Source of the DNA: Nitrospirae bacterium CG1_02_44_142
GTDB taxonomy: Bacteria; Nitrospirota; Thermodesulfovibrionia; Thermodesulfovibrionales; UBA1546
Assembly: GCA_001871685.1 (NCBI GenBank)
Contig: MNVK01000113.1
Coordinates: 1-14,202 of the forward strand
DNA: 14,202 nt
Reading direction: 5' to 3'
The position numbers and the translations under genes are program-made. Below the pieces are notes generated by a model. That model had not been told where the DNA came from and ran no database searches. It saw nothing but the letters and a program-made list of their open reading frames with translations. Position 1 is the first letter of the stretch; each line of letters begins with the position of its first letter. Shown here piece after piece: positions 6,093 through 13,518 of this stretch.

Positions 6093-8306
6093 ATGTCAAA
6101 GATTATAGCATCTGCTGCTATAAGGGGTACACATAAGTTGGTAAAGACCGCTGAAGAGATGTTAGAGAAGGCAATTACTGAGAAGGGGAAAGACTATGTT
6201 TTTGAATTTCCGGATACGGCGTTTTATCTTCCGATGATTTATGCAATGACTGCCTTCCCCGTAAAGACTCTGGCAGATATGAAGGTTGCCCTCGGAATGG
6301 CAAAGGAAATGCTTCATCCTGAGCCGGAGGAACACCTGTGGAAGCCCTATCTCGGGGAGACCCTTGATTGTGGTATGGCAACACTCTTTGCAGAGGAGAT
6401 TATTCTGGCGCTTAGATACATTAATGGACTTGAACCAACGGTTGATGCAGAGACAGGGTATGTTTATAACGGATTTATAACAGACACTATCCAGAGGAAT
6501 CTCGGCATTCAGCTCGTTGACGGCAGGATGCCCGGATTTGCCGTAATCATAGGCGCTGCGCCTGATGAAGATACAGCAGTTAAGATAGTCAGGGAACTTC
6601 AGGAAAAGAACATCCTTATATTCCTTTGTGGACAGGCAAGAGACAAAAACGGCAATATGACAAATGTTACAAGGCAGCTCCTGCGGAAAAATATTGAACT
6701 CGGATGGGATACCTATATCGTCCCTCTCGGCACTGACACAGAGCATGCAATTTATGCGGGCAACTGGTCTATAAGGGCGTCACTAATATTTGGCGGGAAA
6801 AAGCCGGGAGACTACAAAGGGCATCTGAAATATACAAAAGACAGGGTCTTTGCATTTGCAATGGTTTTAGGTGAACTTGACGACATTAAATGGTCCACAG
6901 GAGCAGGGGCAATAAATATGGGCTATCCTGCAATATGCGACACAGACGTCCCTGTTATCCACCCTACCGGTGTATGCACTTATGAGCATGTAGATAAGGA
7001 GCTTGACCACAGCAAGATTGTTCAGAAGGCTTTTGAGGTAAGGGGGCTTAAGGTAACTGTTGAAAAACCGCCGATTCCTGTTGCCTACGGTCCTGCCTTT
7101 GAGGGTGAGAGGATAAGAAAAGAGGATATGTTCATTGAATTCGGAGGACAGAGAACGCCCTCGTTTGAATGGGTCAGGACAAAGGAACTGGATGAGATAG
7201 AGGACAATAAGGTAATTGTTATAGGAGCTGATTGGAAGGAGAAGTACGAAAAGGGCGGACAGATGCCCCTCGGCATTGTGATAGATGTGGCGGGCAGAAA
7301 GATGCAGAAGGACTTTGAGTCCATTATTGAAAGAAGGATACACCATAACATAAACGAGGCGCAGGGGCTCTGGCACATGGGCCAGCGCGACCTTAACTGG
7401 ATAAGAATCAGCAGCAATGCAAAAAAAGAAGGCGTAACATTAGAACACCTCGGCGTGATTATGACAACCATGACACATAACAGGTTTAAGTCTATCGTGG
7501 ATAAGGTGCAGGCTACAATTTACACGGACGAAAAAGACGTCCTATCTGTCAGGGAGGAAGCAAGGAAGGCATATAAGGAGCGCGACCATCGGCTCGGTTC
7601 TCTCACAGACGAAGCGGTAGATACGTTTTACTCATGCCTCCTCTGCCAGTCATTTGCGCCAAGCCATGTATGTGTCATCAGCCCTGAAAGGCTCGGCCTC
7701 TGCGGCGCATACAACTGGATGGATGGAAAGGCTGCTTACGAGATAGACCCCACAGGAGGCAACCAGCCTATCCCGAAGGGGACGCTTCTTGACGCAAGAT
7801 ACGGAAGATACACAGGCATTGATGAATACCTGAAAAAGGCGTCGGGAGGGGCTGTTGAATCTCTTAACCTTTATACAATAATGGAAAATCCAATGACGTC
7901 ATGCGGATGCTTTGAATGCATAATTGCAATAATTCCCGAGGCAAACGGGATAATGATAGTGCAGAGAGGGCATACCGGCATGACGCCTGCAGGGATGAAA
8001 TTCTCTACCCTGGCAGGAAGTGTAGGAGGCGGAACGCAGAATCCCGGCTTTATGGGCATAGGAAGAAACTTCATTGTAAGCAAGAAATTCCTTCACGGAG
8101 ACGGCGGCATCAAGAGAATCGTCTGGATGACCAAAAATCTTAAGGAAAGCCTTAAGGAGGAGTTCAGCAAAAGGGCTGCAGAGGAAGGAGCGCCTGACCT
8201 CATGGACAAGATTGCGGATGAGACCATCTGTGAGGATTCAGAAAAACTTGTTGAGCATCTTGCAGCAATTGGACATCCAGCATTAGAAATGGAACCAATG
8301 TTATAA
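6093..8306 (+). CDS. acsB: CO-methylating acetyl-CoA synthase (CODH/ACS beta subunit), bacterial type
   Basis: A 737-residue acetyl-CoA synthase that condenses CO, a methyl group from the corrinoid protein and CoA at the nickel-containing A-cluster. The A-cluster cysteines are all present: C515, C518, C527 and C537 for the [4Fe-4S] part (spacing identical to Moorella C506/C509/C518/C528) and C604-G-C606 for the distal nickel. The N-terminal ~310 residues form the CODH-contacting, CO-tunnel domain that archaeal homologues lack, so this should assemble with CooS into the alpha2-beta2 bifunctional complex. Length is close to the 729 residues of the Moorella enzyme. GGAGG (6083-6087) sits five bases before the ATG. 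It lies between two copies of the GTGTCAGT spacer repeat. Confidence 0.97.
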   Translation: MSKIIASAAIRGTHKLVKTAEEMLEKAITEKGKDYVFEFPDTAFYLPMIYAMTAFPVKTLADMKVALGMAKEMLHPEPEEHLWKPYLGETLDCGMATLFAEEIILALRYINGLEPTVDAETGYVYNGFITDTIQRNLGIQLVDGRMPGFAVIIGAAPDEDTAVKIVRELQEKNILIFLCGQARDKNGNMTNVTRQLLRKNIELGWDTYIVPLGTDTEHAIYAGNWSIRASLIFGGKKPGDYKGHLKYTKDRVFAFAMVLGELDDIKWSTGAGAINMGYPAICDTDVPVIHPTGVCTYEHVDKELDHSKIVQKAFEVRGLKVTVEKPPIPVAYGPAFEGERIRKEDMFIEFGGQRTPSFEWVRTKELDEIEDNKVIVIGADWKEKYEKGGQMPLGIVIDVAGRKMQKDFESIIERRIHHNINEAQGLWHMGQRDLNWIRISSNAKKEGVTLEHLGVIMTTMTHNRFKSIVDKVQATIYTDEKDVLSVREEARKAYKERDHRLGSLTDEAVDTFYSCLLCQSFAPSHVCVISPERLGLCGAYNWMDGKAAYEIDPTGGNQPIPKGTLLDARYGRYTGIDEYLKKASGGAVESLNLYTIMENPMTSCGCFECIIAIIPEANGIMIVQRGHTGMTPAGMKFSTLAGSVGGGTQNPGFMGIGRNFIVSKKFLHGDGGIKRIVWMTKNLKESLKEEFSKRAAEEGAPDLMDKIADETICEDSEKLVEHLAAIGHPALEMEPML

Positions 8307-8312
8307 TAAAGT

Positions 8313-8420
8313 AAGTGTCAGTGTTGGTGAATAGTGACAGTGTCAGTAAGATTTGTCACTGACACAGACACTAAAAACTGAAACTGTAAGAGACTGACAC
8401 TGAACACAGACACTAATCAC
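8313..8420 (+). repeat. acsB-acsA spacer: expanded GTGTCAGT-family repeat cluster
   Basis: The 130-nt spacer contains several forward motifs (GTGTCAGTG at 8315-8323; GTGTCAGT at 8340-8347) and reverse motifs (ACTGACAC at 8358-8365; ACTGACACTG at 8393-8402; further CAGACACT copies at 8366-8372 and 8408-8414). It can form nested alternative hairpins; the tightest pairs 8340-8347 with 8358-8365 around a 10-nt loop. A 22-base stretch (8328-8349) is shared with the acsC-acsB spacer (6003-6024). The ribosome binding site of acsA follows at 8427. The pattern looks like a repeat that has partly duplicated within itself. Confidence 0.7.
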
Positions 8421-8426
8421 TGATGT

Positions 8427-8439
8427 GGAGGGAAAAATG
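8427..8439 (+). promoter_or_regulatory. Ribosome binding site that fixes the acsA start at 8437
   Basis: GGAGGG (8427-8432) is followed four bases later by ATG (8437). A GTG at 8425 in the same frame would add four residues, but it overlaps the Shine-Dalgarno itself and has none of its own, so the ATG is the better start. Confidence 0.7.
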
Positions 8440-10437
8440 GAAAAAGAGAAAAGAATAAAAAGCGCTAACCCGCAGGCAGAACAGATAATTGAGTGGGGTG
8501 AAGCGCATAACTTGACAACTTGTTTTGAGCGCGCGGAAAAGATGAAGCCGTGTCCTATCGGAGCCTCGGGCGCATGCTGTAAGCATTGCCATATGGGGCC
8601 GTGCAGGCTTGTAGGGAAAAATGCCGAAGAAGAGGCAAGAGGGGTATGCGGCGCGACACTTCCAACAATTGCCGCGAGGAACCTTCTGAGGATGATTGCT
8701 GCCGGGACTGCTGCACATTCCGACCATTCCAGGGATATGGCGATGACCCTGCTTGCAGTTGCAACCGGAGAGGCAAAGGATTTTAAGATTACCGACGTAA
8801 AAAAACTATATCGTGTTGCCGGCACGCTGGGCATAGAGTTTGAGGGCAGGGCAGTCCATGATGTTGCAAAGGATGCGGCCCTTAAGTTTCTTGAAGACTT
8901 CGGCAGACAGAAGGGCGAAATCAACTATATTAAGAGGGCGCCGGAGAAGACACAGGAGAGATGGAGAAAATGGGGTCTTGTTCCGCGAGGGATAGACAGG
9001 GAGGTCGTTGAGTCAATGCATCGCACAACAATGGGAGTTGACCACGACCCTGACCATCTCCTGACACACGGATTAAGAACTGCGCTTGCTGATGGCTGGG
9101 GCGGCAGTATGATATCAACTGATATTACCGATATCCTCTTTGGAACCCCCATGCCGGTCAAGGCTGAGGCAAGTTTTGGAATATTCAAAGAAGATGAGGT
9201 AAACCTAATTGTTCACGGACATGAACCTTCGCTTGCAGAGATGATAGTTGATGTTGTCTCTGACCCCAAGATGCTTGAGTATGCAAGGTCAAAAGGCGCA
9301 AAGGGCATAAACCTTGGGGGGATGTGCTGCACTGCAAATGAAGTTCTAATGAGACACGGCATTCCAACCGCGGGCGGGTTTACCAATCAGGAATTAGGAA
9401 TTATGACAGGGCTTGTGGACGCCATCACAGTAGATGTTCAATGTATAATGCCGGCGCTTGCAGAGTTGTCTAAAAAATTTCATACAAAGGTTATCACTAC
9501 AAGCCCGAAGGCTCAGATGCCGGGCGCCATTCATGTGGAATATAATGAGCATCATGCAAAGGAAATAGCTGAGAAGATTGTCAGAATGGCAATAGAGAAT
9601 TTCCCTAACAGGACAACTCTGGGAAGCCATATAACCGATAAGTTCCCCGTAATCGCCGGTTTCTCGCATGAATATATAGAATATATGCAGGGCGGAAGAT
9701 GGAGGGCGTCATTCAGACCCTTAAATGATGCGATTATGGCAGGCAGGATTCGCGGGGTTGTCGGTCTTGCGGGATGTGATAATCCGAGGGTTCCAGCTAC
9801 AGGACTTCACAGGTTCCTTGCGACTGAACTGATAAAGAACGATGTATTGATTGTTTCTACAGGCTGCGGCTCTGCAGCCTGCGGTTCAGCCGGCTATCTG
9901 ACGCCTGAAATGGCATTGGAGCACGCAGGCCCGGGGCTTAGAGAGGTCTGTGAGGCAATAGGCATCCCCCCAATCCTTCACTTGGGTTCATGTGTTGACA
10001 ATTCAAGAATACTTACAATTGCAACAGCCATGGCCCATGAAGGCGGGCTTTCGGATGAGATTGGAAATATGCCTGCAGTCGGCATAGCTCCTGAATGGAT
10101 GTCTGAAAAGGCAATTGCAATAGGCTGCTATTTTGCAGCATCGGGCGTTCCAACTATATTTGGCGGAGAATCGCCTATTGGAGCAAGTAAAGAGGTTACA
10201 AGGATTATGACCGATGTTTGGTTTGAACGTTTCAGGGGTTGTCTCAGATTTGAGCCGGACCCTGAGAAGATATTAGCCCTTACTTATGATTATATTGATA
10301 AGGCAAGAGATAGGCTCAAATTAAGGAAATATGAACGTGGGAAATTCGCGGCTGAAAGGGTTCTTATGGATATGGCTGCACGAAGGGAACTTGAAAAGAA
10401 GCCGATAGCTGTGCCTCATGTAGGTGTGGGAGGGTAG
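8437..10437 (+). CDS. acsA: Anaerobic Ni-Fe carbon monoxide dehydrogenase catalytic subunit
   Basis: A 666-residue CooS/AcsA protein (from the ATG at 8437) that interconverts CO2 and CO and feeds CO to AcsB. Cluster ligands are complete and match the Carboxydothermus CODH-II pattern: D-cluster C39 and C47; B-cluster C48, C51, C56 and C71; C-cluster H262 (in GHEPS), C298 (second Cys of GGMCC), C336, C447, C477 and C519 (in GSCVDNSR). H94/H97 and K558 (in SEKAIA) fall where the proton-transfer His and Lys are expected. It is the last gene of the acs operon. A strong terminator begins 12 bases after the stop. No cooC/acsF nickel-insertion gene follows, although many acs clusters have one. Confidence 0.97.
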   Translation: MEKEKRIKSANPQAEQIIEWGEAHNLTTCFERAEKMKPCPIGASGACCKHCHMGPCRLVGKNAEEEARGVCGATLPTIAARNLLRMIAAGTAAHSDHSRDMAMTLLAVATGEAKDFKITDVKKLYRVAGTLGIEFEGRAVHDVAKDAALKFLEDFGRQKGEINYIKRAPEKTQERWRKWGLVPRGIDREVVESMHRTTMGVDHDPDHLLTHGLRTALADGWGGSMISTDITDILFGTPMPVKAEASFGIFKEDEVNLIVHGHEPSLAEMIVDVVSDPKMLEYARSKGAKGINLGGMCCTANEVLMRHGIPTAGGFTNQELGIMTGLVDAITVDVQCIMPALAELSKKFHTKVITTSPKAQMPGAIHVEYNEHHAKEIAEKIVRMAIENFPNRTTLGSHITDKFPVIAGFSHEYIEYMQGGRWRASFRPLNDAIMAGRIRGVVGLAGCDNPRVPATGLHRFLATELIKNDVLIVSTGCGSAACGSAGYLTPEMALEHAGPGLREVCEAIGIPPILHLGSCVDNSRILTIATAMAHEGGLSDEIGNMPAVGIAPEWMSEKAIAIGCYFAASGVPTIFGGESPIGASKEVTRIMTDVWFERFRGCLRFEPDPEKILALTYDYIDKARDRLKLRKYERGKFAAERVLMDMAARRELEKKPIAVPHVGVGG

Positions 10438-10449
10438 TAGAAAATCAAA

Positions 10450-10479
10450 GCCCCGCAGAAAAAACTGCGGGGCTTTTTT
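10450..10479 (+). terminator. Rho-independent terminator of the acs operon, probably bidirectional
   Basis: A perfect 9-bp stem GCCCCGCAG (10450-10458) / CTGCGGGGC (10465-10473) with a six-A loop is followed by six T (10474-10479). Upstream A-rich bases (10441-10449) provide a weaker T-tract on the minus strand, so it may also end the convergent nfnAB transcript, whose last stop codon is at 10498. Confidence 0.92.
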
Positions 10480-10497
10480 ATTGAGCAATAGAGAATC

Positions 10498-11946
10498 TTA
10501 CCAAGGGACTTCGCCTTTCAGAAAGTTGTTGATGTCTGCTGCTGCTCGTTTGCCTGCGCCCATGGCGCTAATAACCGTAGCAGCGCCGGTAATAATATCT
10601 CCCCCTGCCCATACCCTGTGTTTCATCGTTCTCCCGGTCTTCCGGTCAGCAACGACAGTGCCATGCCGTGTCCTTTCAAGCCCGGCGGCGTCAACAAATA
10701 CCAGAGGGTTAGGGCTGGTGCCCAGAGCCATGATTACCGTATCAACTTTCATCTCAAACTCAGAACCTAAAATCGCCGCGGGGCTTCTCCGTCCGGAATT
10801 ATCAGGCTCGCCGAGTTTCATGCGGATGCACCGCATCCCCCTAACATTACCCTTTTCATCACCCAGTATTTCTATAGGATTGGTTAAGAAATTGAAGATA
10901 ACCCCTTCTTCTTCTGCATGGTGAAATTCTTCTCCCCTTGCAGGGACTTCATCACGGGAGCGGCGATATACCATATGCACTTCGCCTGAATTATTTTCTG
11001 ATTTCCCTGAGTGAAGGGTTTGGAGACGAAGGCTGCATCGGGCCGCATCCATTGCCACATTGCCGGCGCCAATCACCGCAACTTCCCCCCCCACCTTGAC
11101 AGGGGTGTCATATTCGGGAAATTTATATCCTTTCATCAGATTAACCCTGGTAAGAAATTCATTGGCTGACATCACGCCATTATAATTTATGCCGGGTATT
11201 TTCATGAACGACGGCAGCCCTGCCCCAGTGCCCAGAAACACTGCACTGTAATTTTTCAAAAGCTCATCCAGCGTAAATGTGCGGCCAATGATATGGTCAA
11301 CCTTGATATCTATCCCAAGACATTCAACAGCATAATTAACTTCACTATGAACCACCTTTTTAGGAAGTCTAAATTCAGGGATGCCGTAAATCAGCACACC
11401 TCCGGAACTGTGCAGGGACTCAAACATGGTCACTTCATGACCTTCTCTGGCGAGGTCCACAGCGCAGGTCAATCCGGCCGGCCCTGAACCTACTACCGCC
11501 GCCTTTTTCCCTGTCTTTGGGGCCTTTTCAAGCGGACAGGTGCGGTGAACAAGTTCATAGTCTCCTACAAACCGTTCAAGCCTGCCGATGGCAACAGGTT
11601 CACCCTTTTTGCCCAAAATGCAATTTCCCTCGCACTGCACTTCCTGTGGACATACGCGGCCGCATATTGCAGGCAGATTGTTCTTTGCCTTCATCCATTG
11701 CACGCTCTTGACAATATCGCCTTCTCTCAGGGCCTTGATAAATTGAGGAATCATCACTCCCACCGGACAACCCTCCACACATTTCGGCTCTTTGCATTGC
11801 AGACAGCGCTCTGCCTCTTCCTTTGCGGTCTCAAGGCTGTAACCCAGGGCAACCTCATCATAGTTCCCCCTTCTTACAAAAGGGTCCTGATTAGGCATCT
11901 CATGCCGCTTTATCTTCATCCGCTCTTTTTGAGTCAACCCGGCCAT
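10498..11946 (-). CDS. nfnB: NfnB/SudA-like iron-sulfur flavoprotein (glutamate synthase small-subunit family)
   Basis: A 482-residue oxidoreductase of the GltD-like family. Two N-terminal [4Fe-4S] cysteine groups are present: C48-x2-C51-x4-C56-x3-C60 and C95-x3-C99-x5-C105-x3-C109. An FAD Rossmann motif follows (VVGSGPAG, 151-158), then an NAD(P)H Rossmann motif (VIGAGNVAMD, 291-300), and a C-terminal FAD-contact block WAGGDIITGAATV (446-458). Paired with the upstream ferredoxin-reductase-like gene it matches NfnAB (electron-bifurcating NADH-dependent ferredoxin:NADP+ transhydrogenase) and SudAB (sulfide dehydrogenase / ferredoxin:NADP oxidoreductase). Its start overlaps the stop of the upstream gene by one base (TAATG), indicating translational coupling. 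No GltB large subunit is adjacent, so a glutamate synthase role is less likely. Family assignment is firm; Nfn versus Sud is not. Confidence 0.85.
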   Translation of the reverse strand: MAGLTQKERMKIKRHEMPNQDPFVRRGNYDEVALGYSLETAKEEAERCLQCKEPKCVEGCPVGVMIPQFIKALREGDIVKSVQWMKAKNNLPAICGRVCPQEVQCEGNCILGKKGEPVAIGRLERFVGDYELVHRTCPLEKAPKTGKKAAVVGSGPAGLTCAVDLAREGHEVTMFESLHSSGGVLIYGIPEFRLPKKVVHSEVNYAVECLGIDIKVDHIIGRTFTLDELLKNYSAVFLGTGAGLPSFMKIPGINYNGVMSANEFLTRVNLMKGYKFPEYDTPVKVGGEVAVIGAGNVAMDAARCSLRLQTLHSGKSENNSGEVHMVYRRSRDEVPARGEEFHHAEEEGVIFNFLTNPIEILGDEKGNVRGMRCIRMKLGEPDNSGRRSPAAILGSEFEMKVDTVIMALGTSPNPLVFVDAAGLERTRHGTVVADRKTGRTMKHRVWAGGDIITGAATVISAMGAGKRAAADINNFLKGEVPW

Positions 11947-12806
11947 TATCTGCCTCCTTCGGCAGCGCCCTCAAGCCTGCACTTGTGCTCATAGCGCTGC
12001 AGAGATAATTGTTCTTCCTCGCGGTAAAACCGGAGGCGTGAGAGGAGGCTGTCCCAGTTCACTTTGTGAGCGTCAAATTCGGGGCCGTCAACACATACAA
12101 ACTGTGCGCCGTCATCAAGCAACACCCTGCAGCCGCCGCACATACCTGTTCCATCAATCATTATTGTATTAAGACTCACAACTGTCGGCACATTGTATGG
12201 CTTTGTAGTTAGAGAGACAAATTTCATCATTATAGCAGGCCCGATTGCCCACACGCGAGCAATCTTTTTATCCTTATTCTCAAGGAATTCCTTTAGGGGT
12301 TCTGTAACGAGAGATTTGCGGCCGTAAGAGCCGTCATCGGTGCAGGCGATTAGTTCGTCAGAGACCTCTCGCATCTTGTCCTCCCAGAATAAGAGGCTCT
12401 TTGTACGCGCCCCGATGATGGATATTACGGTATTGCCTGCCTCTTTCAATGACCGTGCTATAGGATAAATAGGGGCAATACCAACCCCTCCTCCAACACA
12501 GATAATCGTTCCGTAGTTTTTAATCTCGGTTGGATGGCCGAGGGGTCCTGCAAGAGTGGAAATTTCAGCTCCCGGTTCCATCCTGCCCAGATGCATTGTG
12601 GACTTTCCAACTTCCTGGAATATGATTGTAATTGAGCCTTTTTCTTTATCATAATCTGCAATAGTCAGGGGAATCCTCTCTCCCGCTTCGTCTATGCGTA
12701 CGATGATAAACTGCCCTGCCTTGGCGCTGTGAGCAACATGAGGCGCTTGAATTTCCATAAGCTTTGTAACATCACTAAACGTCTCTTTTCTCAGAATCTT
12801 ATACAT
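11946..12806 (-). CDS. nfnA: NfnA/SudB-like ferredoxin-NAD(P)+ reductase subunit
   Basis: A 286-residue ferredoxin-NADP reductase-like protein. An FAD-binding barrel comes first (RIPLTIAD, 44-51, and the GPLG turn near 87-90), then the NAD(P) domain (VGGGVGIAPIYPIA, 104-117), then a C-terminal [2Fe-2S] site: D218 followed by C223-GG-C226 and C238. This reproduces the unusual Asp(Cys)3 cluster described for the Pyrococcus sulfide dehydrogenase/Nfn small subunit. It should bind NAD(H) and pass electrons to the NfnB subunit for bifurcation with ferredoxin. The start is set by GGAGG (minus strand, 12817-12813), six bases before the ATG, and by the standard MYKIL N-terminus. It is the first gene of a two-gene operon convergent with the acs operon. 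Confidence 0.87.
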   Translation of the reverse strand: MYKILRKETFSDVTKLMEIQAPHVAHSAKAGQFIIVRIDEAGERIPLTIADYDKEKGSITIIFQEVGKSTMHLGRMEPGAEISTLAGPLGHPTEIKNYGTIICVGGGVGIAPIYPIARSLKEAGNTVISIIGARTKSLLFWEDKMREVSDELIACTDDGSYGRKSLVTEPLKEFLENKDKKIARVWAIGPAIMMKFVSLTTKPYNVPTVVSLNTIMIDGTGMCGGCRVLLDDGAQFVCVDGPEFDAHKVNWDSLLSRLRFYREEEQLSLQRYEHKCRLEGAAEGGR

Positions 12807-12820
12807 TGCCTGCCTCCTGC

Positions 12821-12834
12821 AAAAAACGTTTTTT
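12821..12834. promoter_or_regulatory. Perfect 14-bp palindrome in the nfnA leader
   Basis: AAAAAACGTTTTTT is fully self-complementary and lies four bases upstream of the GGAGG ribosome binding site of nfnA. It could be an operator or a weak 5'-UTR hairpin. The sequence is low in complexity, so chance is possible. No clear -10/-35 pair was found in the adjoining AT-rich stretch (12835-12926). Confidence 0.3.
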
Positions 12835-12926
12835 GTCGGTTATATTACTAATGGTGAAAAATTGGTTGTTTCCCCTCAAAAATATTTTTCATTTTAACAT
12901 AGAACTCATATCCCAGTCTATTTTCT

Positions 12927-13178
12927 TTGACTCTTTTGTACCACCAATTTAGAAATGTCCGCTTTTATGCTGCTTTACTGCATGACCGGCATAAAGGCGA
13001 TGATACGGACATAAAAAAGGCATTAAAGACAAAGGCAAAGGTTACATTGAAGCCCTTCAAGAAAAAAGAAGGGCTGGATGTGAATCCGCAGGAGATGATA
13101 GAGTCCATCAATGCATCTGTAATCAACGGGTCAAGGCTTCTCTGGCTCAAAGAGTCTGAAAAGGCAATGGCAGTTTAA
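12927..13178 (+). CDS. Orphan short ORF of unknown function, possibly a gene remnant
   Basis: An 83-codon frame opening with TTG at 12927; an in-frame TAG lies upstream at 12900-12902. No Shine-Dalgarno sequence or ATG supports the start, and there is no earlier gene on this strand. The C-terminal two thirds look protein-like: a lysine-rich stretch (~28-48) then DVNPQEMIESINASVINGSR and LLWLKESEKAMAV, which could be amphipathic helices. A strong terminator follows 27 bases after the stop, which suggests that a real transcript once ended here. I do not recognise the family. The best reading is the 3' remnant of a larger gene or a small hypothetical protein; a spurious ORF is possible. Confidence 0.35.
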   Translation: MTLLYHQFRNVRFYAALLHDRHKGDDTDIKKALKTKAKVTLKPFKKKEGLDVNPQEMIESINASVINGSRLLWLKESEKAMAV

Positions 13179-13205
13179 ATCCGATTTAAATTGATTCAAG
13201 AAATT

Positions 13206-13230
13206 AAAGGCTCCGCAATGGAGCCTTTTT
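13206..13230 (+). terminator. Rho-independent terminator after the orphan ORF
   Basis: The stem AAAGGCTCC (13206-13214) / GGAGCCTTT (13220-13228) has a 5-nt loop and runs into a T-tract (13226-13230). It separates the orphan ORF from the hicBA operon. Confidence 0.85.
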
Positions 13231-13253
13231 ATTTTTCCCAAAACTTGCGATTA

Positions 13254-13262
13254 TGCTATATT
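13254..13262 (+). promoter_or_regulatory. Candidate extended -10 promoter of hicBA
   Basis: TGCTATATT (13254-13262) reads as an extended -10 element. It lies 32 bases upstream of the hicB ATG and just downstream of a terminator. No matching -35 is evident, as is usual for extended -10 promoters. GGAGG (13281-13285) follows, nine bases before the ATG. Confidence 0.4.
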
Positions 13263-13294
13263 AATAATAAAAGAGTTCTCGGAGGAAAAATCTT

Positions 13295-13513
13295 ATGAGA
13301 CAATATAAAATCATAGTTGAAAAACATCCTGATGGTTATGTGGCATATCCGTTGGGGCTTAAAGGTGTTGTAATCGGACAGGGAGATACATATGAGGAAG
13401 CCCTCTCTGATGTCAAATCTGCAATCCGATTTCATGTTGAGAGTTTCGGGGAAGAAGTGCTGCATGTTGAACCGCCTATCCTTGAGGCATTTGTTGCTGA
13501 GGCCGGAGTTTAG
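13295..13513 (+). CDS. hicB: HicB-family antitoxin
   Basis: A 72-residue HicB protein. The degraded RNase H-like fold is recognisable from the strands KIIVEKHPDGYVAYP, LKGVVIGQGDTYEEALSDV and the helix that follows (SAIRFHVESFG). It should bind and inactivate the HicA toxin encoded next. It ends at about the limit of the core domain and has no C-terminal helix-turn-helix or ribbon-helix-helix, so repressor activity would have to come from the core or be absent. Antitoxin-first order is the less common arrangement for hic loci. The stop is five bases before the hicA ATG, and the two are certainly cotranscribed. Confidence 0.85.
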   Translation: MRQYKIIVEKHPDGYVAYPLGLKGVVIGQGDTYEEALSDVKSAIRFHVESFGEEVLHVEPPILEAFVAEAGV

Positions 13514-13518
13514 GCTTA

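Noticed and set aside
3529..8420. CRISPR array or tandem-repeat locus in the acs operon
   Set aside because: The repeats lie one per spacer between genes and are inverted rather than regularly spaced with unique spacers; no cas genes are present.
5995..8420. The GTGTCAGT repeats as REP targets of the RAYT transposase at 155-832
   Set aside because: The element ends (GGGGACACAT) share only a short GACACA with the spacer repeats; too little to link them.
8425..8436. GTG start for acsA, four codons upstream of the ATG
   Set aside because: The GTG overlaps the GGAGGG ribosome binding site and has no site of its own; ATG at 8437 is correctly spaced.
10498..11946. Glutamate synthase small subunit (gltD) proper
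   Set aside because: No large-subunit gene is adjacent, and the partner is a ferredoxin-reductase-like NfnA/SudB gene, which points to the Nfn/Sud complex.
11545..11994. 149-codon plus-strand frame opposite nfnB
   Set aside because: It is antisense to a well-supported gene, has no family features, and its composition is that of a reversed coding strand.
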